DNA of 11,340 nucleotides. Origin: Candidatus Eiseniibacteriota bacterium. GTDB taxonomy: Bacteria; Eisenbacteria; RBG-16-71-46. The stretch lies in assembly GCA_005893185.1 (NCBI GenBank), contig VBOS01000074.1:1-11340 (forward strand). Direction: 5' to 3'. Under the pieces are notes generated by a model that saw only the letters and a program-made list of their open reading frames with translations, was not told the DNA's origin and did not search any database. The stretch's first letter is position 1. The number at the start of each line of letters is the position of its first letter. This document shows, piece after piece, positions 6,286-11,340 of the stretch. The position numbers and the translations under genes are program-made.

Positions 6286-6705
6286 GTGACCCATCCCAAC
6301 ACTCGGTACTCGTCCACCCGCGCGTCCTGGCGCACACTTCTCCTCGCGGGAGTGCTCGCGCTCGGTTTCGTTGCCGTCGCGGGCGCCGCCACGTGGAACA
6401 ACCCGGCCGGCGGGCTGTGGTCCAACCCCGCGAACTGGAGCCCGGCCGAGGTTCCGGACGCTCCGGGCGAGAGCGCGGTCCTGCCGGCGCTTTCCGGCGC
6501 CTATCAGGTGACGCTCGACATCAACCCCGCGATCGACGGCCTTGCGCTCGGATCCGGTGCCACGCTCGATTTGAACGGCTCGTCGGTCAGCGGCCCCGGG
6601 CTGACGATCGGCCAGGGCGCGACGGCCCCGCCGGTTATCGGATCCAGATCAACGGCGTCGTCCACAACATCGGCACGATCCGCGTCGTCCACGGGGGCGG
6701 GGTGA
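6286..6705 (+). CDS. N-terminal fragment of solenoid copy 2 (signal peptide and first solenoid part)
   Basis: This is the first open piece of the broken copy 2: 139 residues starting with the signal peptide and AATWNNPAGGLWSNPANW, native until about residue 112 (GLTIGQGAT), then a short serine-rich out-of-frame tail. Its TGA (6703-6705) overlaps a GTG at 6702 in the frame of the next piece, a GTGA stop-start overlap that could allow reinitiation. On its own it would be a short exported fragment without the FlgD-like end. Confidence 0.5.
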   Translation: MTHPNTRYSSTRASWRTLLLAGVLALGFVAVAGAATWNNPAGGLWSNPANWSPAEVPDAPGESAVLPALSGAYQVTLDINPAIDGLALGSGATLDLNGSSVSGPGLTIGQGATAPPVIGSRSTASSTTSARSASSTGAG

Positions 6706-7946
6706 ACGTGAACCGCCCGCTGGTGATGAACAACGGTGGCACGATCACGAGTGGCGACGGAGGCGGAACCTTCTCGATCAAGATGCCCTACGATATGGGC
6801 GGTACGCTCGACAGCCGGTTCGGCGGCAGGCTCGTGGCCGACGGCGGCGACCTCACGGTGAGCCTCGGGACGCTCTTCCAAGGGACGGTCCAGCGGGGCG
6901 AAGCAGGCGGCGCCGTGAACATCGGGATCGCGACCCTGCAGAATCTCACCGTCGCGGCGGGAGCCGAGCTCGGCGTCACAGGCCACGCGGATCTCATGGC
7001 CGCAGGCACATCTCTCACGAACAACGGGACCGTGAGAGTCAAAGGCAGTATCAACTTCGGGATCTACAACGGCGACTATCAGATCTTTCTGGGTGGCAAG
7101 GGCGTGATGATCCTCGATGGGGGCACGCTCGGCAGCGGGACCGGCGCGACGTTGGTGAATCAAGCGGGCCAGACGATCACGGGATGCGGCACCATCAATT
7201 CGCCGTTCGTGAACGAGGGCACGGTGGACTTCAACTGCGGCGGCTCGCAGTCCGCGCGCTTCCCGGGGCCCGTCGTGAATCGCGGGCGCGTGCGCGTACT
7301 GCGCGGCAAACTCTCGATCAGCGGGGCCGCAGCTTCGATCACGAACCACGGGACGATCTCGGCCTCGAGCGACACGATCACGCTGGAGAAGGGGGCCGCG
7401 ATCGACAACACGGGCGGGCTCCTGGCCGCCGACGGCGGCAACGTCTACCTGGGTGGCGCGAGCGGCGCGACGGTGACAGGCGGCAGGCTGGACGCGGGCG
7501 GCGGCTCGGTGAAAGCCTGGAAGGCCGCTTCGATGCGCGGCCCGGGCTTCGAATCCGGTTCCTTCCAGGTCCAGAAGGCGGTCACGCTGCGCGACGTGAC
7601 GCTCGGGGCGGCAGGGACGCTTGTGACAACGGCAGGCGGCGTCACCACGCTGGCCGGGGCGCAGTTCGTGAACCAGGGCACGAACCGGATCGCGGGCACG
7701 CTGGTGGTTTCTCCGGAGACCAACTACATCCAGACATCGGGCGCCACGGTGCTGGAGCGGGGCACCATCTCCGCCACGCGTGATCTCCAGATCCTGGGCG
7801 GCACGCTGAGCGGCATGGCGGCCAACAAGCCGCTGGCCTCGCCAACTTCTGCCTCCGCTCCCCAGGCGCTCCAGTTCTACGCGCGCACGGGGACGACAGG
7901 CCCGCGTGTACGATGCCGCGGGCCGCGAAGTCGCGCGCATCGCTGA
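6702..7946 (+). CDS. Central fragment of solenoid copy 2
   Basis: The middle piece is open in another frame; homology begins near 6645 (RIQINGVVHNIGTIRV) and the first usable start is GTG at 6702. It carries most of the repeats (NNGGTITS, NNGTVRVKGSINFGIYNGDY, NEGTVDFNCGG, NHGTISAS, NQGTNRIAGTL) and ends in non-native PRVRCRGPRSRAHR after the 44-nt deletion. It lacks a signal peptide, so if made separately it would stay in the cytosol. A gene caller would probably report it as one hypothetical protein. Confidence 0.5.
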   Translation: MNVNRPLVMNNGGTITSGDGGGTFSIKMPYDMGGTLDSRFGGRLVADGGDLTVSLGTLFQGTVQRGEAGGAVNIGIATLQNLTVAAGAELGVTGHADLMAAGTSLTNNGTVRVKGSINFGIYNGDYQIFLGGKGVMILDGGTLGSGTGATLVNQAGQTITGCGTINSPFVNEGTVDFNCGGSQSARFPGPVVNRGRVRVLRGKLSISGAAASITNHGTISASSDTITLEKGAAIDNTGGLLAADGGNVYLGGASGATVTGGRLDAGGGSVKAWKAASMRGPGFESGSFQVQKAVTLRDVTLGAAGTLVTTAGGVTTLAGAQFVNQGTNRIAGTLVVSPETNYIQTSGATVLERGTISATRDLQILGGTLSGMAANKPLASPTSASAPQALQFYARTGTTGPRVRCRGPRSRAHR

Positions 7947-8088
7947 CGGCACGCGGGAGGCGGGCGTGCACACGTTCGCGGTCGGCGTGTCGGGCGCGCT
8001 CCCGGACGGGATCTACTTCGGGAGAATGGTCGTGACGATGGCGGGCGAGCGCGAAGTGCTCCAGGCAAGGATCGCCGTGGTGCGCTGA
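7906..8088 (+). CDS. C-terminal FlgD-like fragment of solenoid copy 2
   Basis: Sixty residues (GTG start by convention) with the Ig-like sorting-domain signature VYDAAGREVARI, GIYFGRMVV and a final ARIAVVR. It overlaps the end of the central piece and has no ribosome site, so it is best read as the displaced end of copy 2 and not a gene. It is the only complete FlgD-like end in the window, because copy 1 has lost its last strands. Confidence 0.45.
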   Translation: MYDAAGREVARIADGTREAGVHTFAVGVSGALPDGIYFGRMVVTMAGEREVLQARIAVVR

Positions 8089-8113
8089 CGACCGTTCGAG
8101 GCACACTCCGATT

Positions 8114-8147
8114 CCGAGCCCCGCCCGATGCTCCGGGCGGGGCTCGG
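8114..8147 (+). terminator. 14-bp GC hairpin after the solenoid genes
   Basis: Bases 8114-8127 (ccgagccccgcccg) pair perfectly with 8134-8147, with a 6-nt loop, 26 bases after the stop of copy 2 and 21 bases before the rpmE promoter. Its stem length and composition mirror the hairpin at 399-431, which suggests a common terminator style in this genome. There is no downstream T-run. Confidence 0.65.
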
Positions 8148-8167
8148 TGCATCATGTCCGCGGCGAT

Positions 8168-8196
8168 TTGGCATCCCCGCCCGAGTGATGCATAAT
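8168..8196 (+). promoter_or_regulatory. Sigma70-type promoter of rpmE
   Basis: TTGGCA (8168-8173) and CATAAT (8191-8196) are separated by exactly 17 bp, each one base off consensus. It is the best promoter in the window and lies right after a terminator-like hairpin. Transcription would start near 8203, giving a leader of roughly 95 nt that contains a small stem cgggcg-gag-cgcccg (8215-8229). Whether that leader has a regulatory role is unknown. Confidence 0.7.
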
Positions 8197-8298
8197 CCCC
8201 GGCCGCTGTTCACTCGGGCGGAGCGCCCGGCCCAACTCGCGCGCGTCGTCTGCGATGCCCGCCGGCCTAAGGACCGCCGCCCAGACGGAGAATTCGAC

Positions 8299-8586
8299 AT
8301 GAGAGCCGGAATCCATCCTGTTTACGAACTGCGCACGTTCCACTGCTACGGCTGTGGGACGGAGTGGCAGACCCGCACCACGATCGAGCCGCACACCAGC
8401 GACGGCAAGATCCACCTCGACATCTGCTCCAACTGCCACCCGTTCTTCACGGGCAAGCAGAAGCTGATCGACAAGGCCGGCCGCGTCGAGCGCTACCGCA
8501 GGCGCTACAGCAAGAAGGAAGCGCCGGCGGAGAGCGCAGCTGCCGAGTCGGCCGAGCCCACACCCGCAGAGACCGCGAAGCAGTAG
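8299..8586 (+). CDS. rpmE: 50S ribosomal protein L31, zinc-binding (C+) type
   Basis: The 95-residue protein begins MRAGIHPVYELRTFHCYGC and contains CSNCHPFFTGKQK and GRVERYRRRY, the hallmarks of bacterial L31. L31 bridges the large and small ribosomal subunits near the central protuberance. Four cysteines (C16, C19, C43, C46) form the zinc site of the C+ type, the form usually made under zinc-replete conditions. The ATG at 8299 is chosen over an upstream start at 8128 because GGAG lies at 8287-8290 and family similarity starts here. Residues 72-95 form an Ala/Glu-rich tail beyond the usual end of about 70 residues. A strong promoter lies 100 bp upstream. The gene leads a block with a DUF1385 gene and prfA. 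Confidence 0.96.
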   Translation: MRAGIHPVYELRTFHCYGCGTEWQTRTTIEPHTSDGKIHLDICSNCHPFFTGKQKLIDKAGRVERYRRRYSKKEAPAESAAAESAEPTPAETAKQ

Positions 8587-8595
8587 CGACGCGAT

Positions 8596-8637
8596 CACGG
8601 CTTCCGGCAGGCGGAGAACCGCCGGCCGGGAGCCGTG
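8596..8637 (+). terminator. Long hairpin between rpmE and the DUF1385 gene
   Basis: Arms 8596-8614 and 8619-8637 pair at 18 of 19 positions (one G-U, one mismatch) around an AGAA loop, only ten bases after the rpmE stop. It could end most rpmE transcripts while letting some pass into the DUF1385-prfA genes, a usual way to make ribosomal protein mRNA more abundant than its neighbours. It lacks a T-run, so an RNA-stabilising 3' structure is equally possible. Confidence 0.55.
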
Positions 8638-8681
8638 CCGCTTTCGGGCGCGCCGCGCGCGCCCGGCCACCTGGAGGGCAC

Positions 8682-9614
8682 GTGCCGTTTCTTCCCGTCG
8701 GTGGGCAGGCCGTGATCGAGGGCGTCATGATGCGCTCGCCGACGCGCGTGGCGGTCGTGGTGCGCCATCCCGACGGCTCGCTGCGGGCGATGGAGAAACC
8801 GTTCGAGTCGGTGACGCGGCGCATCCAGTTGCTCAAGCTGCCGATCGTGCGCGGCGCGGTGTCGCTTTTCGAGACCATGTCGCTCGGGATCACGGCGCTC
8901 AACTTCAGCGCAGAGGAGGTCTCCAAGGAGACCGGCGACGCGCCGAAGGCGCCGGCCTGGCAGGGCGCGGCGCAGGCGCTGATCGTGGCACTCTCACTCG
9001 GCCTCGGCGTGCTGCTGTTCGTGGTGGCGCCCGCGCGCATCACGGCGTGGCTCGGGTTCAAGGATCGCGTGGGATTCGGGCTCGTGGACGGGCTCTTCCG
9101 CCTGCTCGCGTTCGTGCTCTACCTCTTGCTCATCAGCCAATGGAAGGAGATGGCGCGCGTGCTCGGCTATCACGGCGCCGAGCACAAGGCGATCCACGCG
9201 CTCGAGAACCGCGCGCCGCTCACCCCCGAGAGCGTGCAGAGCTTCCCGCGCCTCCACCCGCGCTGCGGCACATCGTTCCTGTTCCTGGTCGTGGTCGTGA
9301 GCATCGTGGCTTTCACCTTCATCGGAAGACCACGCCACATCGGCGATCACCTGCTGCGGATCGCGTGCCTGCCGCTGATCGCGGGTGTGGCGTTCGAGTT
9401 CATCCGGCTCTCCGGCAAGTACTACGCCCACCCGTGGGTGCGGGCGCTGGTGTGGCCGGGCATGCAGTTCCAGCTTCTCACGACGCGCGAGCCCGACCTG
9501 TCGATGTGCGAGGTCGCGATCGCGGCGCTCGAGCGGGTGCGCGGCGACGAGACCGTAGTGGCCATGGAGCGCGAAGGCGATGCCGCGCGCGCCGAAGTCG
9601 CGTTCATCCAGTAA
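8682..9614 (+). CDS. DUF1385 / YqhQ-like integral membrane protein
   Basis: A 310-residue protein from GTG at 8682 (GGAGG at 8673-8677) to TAA at 9612-9614. It has all the family hallmarks: GGQAVIEGVMMRSP (7-20), KLPIVRGAVSL (52-62), YHGAEHKAIHALE (163-175), LHPRCGTSFL (191-200) and PGMQFQLLTTREP (259-271). Membrane segments are near 97-116, 134-152, 198-214 and 225-243. The conserved His/Glu/Cys residues sit beside the membrane segments and look like a functional site, but no reaction is established to my knowledge. The gene commonly stands between rpmE and prfA/prmC in several phyla, as it does here, hinting at a link to translation or the envelope. The frame could be extended upstream into rpmE, but the ribosome site and family start argue against that. 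Confidence 0.93.
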   Translation: MPFLPVGGQAVIEGVMMRSPTRVAVVVRHPDGSLRAMEKPFESVTRRIQLLKLPIVRGAVSLFETMSLGITALNFSAEEVSKETGDAPKAPAWQGAAQALIVALSLGLGVLLFVVAPARITAWLGFKDRVGFGLVDGLFRLLAFVLYLLLISQWKEMARVLGYHGAEHKAIHALENRAPLTPESVQSFPRLHPRCGTSFLFLVVVVSIVAFTFIGRPRHIGDHLLRIACLPLIAGVAFEFIRLSGKYYAHPWVRALVWPGMQFQLLTTREPDLSMCEVAIAALERVRGDETVVAMEREGDAARAEVAFIQ

Positions 9615-9640
9615 CCACGCCGCCGCCCGGGATCACGACC

Positions 9641-10717
<1,077 letters not shown>

Positions 10718-11009
10718 CGCGCTCGCATCGGGGCGCGGCTTTCGGCGCGGCGGGCCGGGGCAACGCTGCCGCAGCGCCCAGCCAGCGGTCGTCGGCGCGC
10801 AATCCGGCGCGTGCGAGCGCTGCGCCCAACTGCTTTGCGCGACAGACCGTCCCACCGTGTGGACACCTCGAGCCCCGGCGTGGACACCGCCGCGCGGCGA
10901 AACGCTTGCGCGGCGCCGGAACCCGCGCGGAACGACTCGTGCTGTGATCTGAGTCCGAGTTCCCCCGTCGCCCCTCGAGTCGCCCGCCCCCGCACGCGGA
11001 GTCGCCTTC
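10718..11009. other. 292-bp GC-rich gap after prfA with one hairpin and a short direct repeat
   Basis: No convincing gene lies in this gap. A stem of 8 bp (10888-10895 with 10908-10915) caps a smaller gcg-aaa-cgc stem, and gtggacacc occurs twice (10859-10867 and 10880-10888). No clear promoter is visible for the following gene. The small overlapping ORFs here are Arg/Ala-rich, as GC-rich non-coding frames usually are. Confidence 0.4.
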
Positions 11010-11340
11010 ATGGGTTCGGAAAAGAGGACGTCGTTCGCCGGGCGCGTGGGTTGGGTGCTGGCGGCTGCGGCGTTCCTCGCCCTCGGCGCGCTGTGGCGCA
11101 TCGACCGCGCGCGGGTGTGGGAGAGCCCGCGCTGGGACGACGGGGGGCTGATCGTGCTGCGCGTAGCCGAGCCCGAGGACGCGCGCCCGGAGTCTCACGG
11201 CACGCGCCCGGAGCCCGAGGGCGGCCGGGAGCCGGTGAGCGACGATGGAGCGCGTCGGGCGCCGATCGAGACCTGGGCGGTCGCGGTCAACCCGCTCTGC
11301 GCCCATTGCCGCGCGAGCCTCGCGCGCGGGCTCGCGCTGC
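11010..11340 (+). CDS. Membrane-anchored or exported thioredoxin-like protein, N-terminal part
   Basis: The frame is open from ATG 11010 to the window end (110 codons). GGAG at 10998-11001, eight bases upstream, supports the start. Residues 14-27 (GWVLAAAAFLALGA) are hydrophobic after a basic n-region (EKR, GR), then WRIDRARVWE follows: an uncleaved anchor or a signal peptide. A charged, Glu/Pro/Arg-rich stretch (about 50-85) leads to ETWAVAVNPLCAHCRASLARGLAL. The strand-loop-CxxC-helix pattern (C-A-H-C) is that of thioredoxin-fold proteins, where the two cysteines do redox chemistry in the periplasm. The rest of the fold lies beyond the window, so the assignment rests on the motif and its setting; a metal- or haem-related CxxC protein is less likely. 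Confidence 0.6.
   Translation, partial: MGSEKRTSFAGRVGWVLAAAAFLALGALWRIDRARVWESPRWDDGGLIVLRVAEPEDARPESHGTRPEPEGGREPVSDDGARRAPIETWAVAVNPLCAHCRASLARGLAL

Larger units (their letters stand above)
6286..8088 (+). pseudogene. Secreted beta-solenoid protein with FlgD-like C-terminal domain, two internal frame breaks
   Basis: A GTG start at 6286 follows AAAGGAGG (6270-6277, 8-base spacing). The start region is a clear signal peptide: basic n-region to about residue 17, hydrophobic LLLAGVLALGFVAVAGA, then TWNN. What follows is a paralogue of the solenoid part of the preceding gene, well over 80% identical in DNA where compared (for example 6915-7090 against 5125-5300), with mostly silent differences. 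The frame is broken twice. Between about 6610 and 6660, 319 nt present in copy 1 are missing; near 7896-7903, 44 nt are missing. The sum, 363 nt, is 121 codons, so the end returns to the starting frame: VYDAAGREVARIADG, HTFAVGV, LPDGIYFGRMVV, ARIAVVR, stop 8086-8088. The C-terminus resembles FlgD-Ig/T9SS-type sorting domains found at the end of secreted proteins. Either a pseudogene or an assembly-damaged intact gene. Confidence 0.75.

Noticed and set aside
4065..7973. Several long minus-strand ORFs opposite the solenoid genes (377 and 489 codons)
   Set aside because: Both strands stay open because of high GC; the plus frames show paralogue conservation, repeats and a signal peptide, the minus frames do not.
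4270..8088. Mobile element explaining the duplicated solenoid genes
   Set aside because: No transposase, terminal inverted repeats or target duplication is visible; simple tandem gene duplication suffices.

Overview
The window is about 11.3 kb of very GC-rich bacterial DNA, packed with genes that nearly all lie on the + strand. Two things suggest a Gram-negative-type bacterium from a deep or candidate lineage (something like Candidatus Eisenbacteria or another FCB-related group): secreted beta-solenoid proteins ending in an FlgD/T9SS-like Ig domain ('VYDAAGREVARI'), and a BlaI/M56 regulatory pair in a high-GC genome. This placement is inference; no rRNA or species marker is present.

Layout. 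(1) 1-284: the end of a PLP-dependent group II amino-acid decarboxylase. (2) 399-431: a perfect 14-bp hairpin between convergent genes. (3) 452-988, minus strand: a DinB-family protein carrying an exact 27-bp in-frame tandem duplication. (4) 1242-2063: a single-chain, two-DTG retropepsin-like aspartic protease. (5) 2221-2249: a dyad operator, followed by a BlaI-type repressor (2281-2673) that overlaps by 4 bp a BlaR1-like M56 zinc metallopeptidase (from 2670). The M56 frame does not stop where such proteins usually end; it runs on into a beta-solenoid surface-protein domain and closes at 6203. (6) 6286-8088: a secreted paralogue of that solenoid domain, broken into three frame segments. (7) 8114-8147 hairpin, 8168-8196 sigma70-type promoter, then a housekeeping block: rpmE (L31), a DUF1385/YqhQ-like membrane protein, and prfA (RF1). 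(8) 11010-end: the start of a membrane-anchored or exported thioredoxin-like protein with a CAHC motif.

The most interesting part is 2221-8088. BlaI and M56 proteins normally form a sensor-repressor switch in which the receptor's extracytoplasmic C-terminus senses a ligand and its cytosolic HExxH domain triggers loss of the repressor. Here the extracytoplasmic part is a long repeat-rich linker plus a beta-solenoid that also occurs, as a separate secreted protein, in the next gene. This could be a sensor built from a surface-protein domain, or an accidental fusion: a cryptic signal peptide (TTG at 4170) remains at the join.

Both solenoid copies also carry pairs of deletions relative to each other (65 and 73 nt in copy 1; 319 and 44 nt in copy 2). 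Each deletion breaks the frame, but each pair sums to a multiple of three, so both copies end in their original frame. This could be recent decay, local deletion-prone instability or a local assembly problem; reads would decide.
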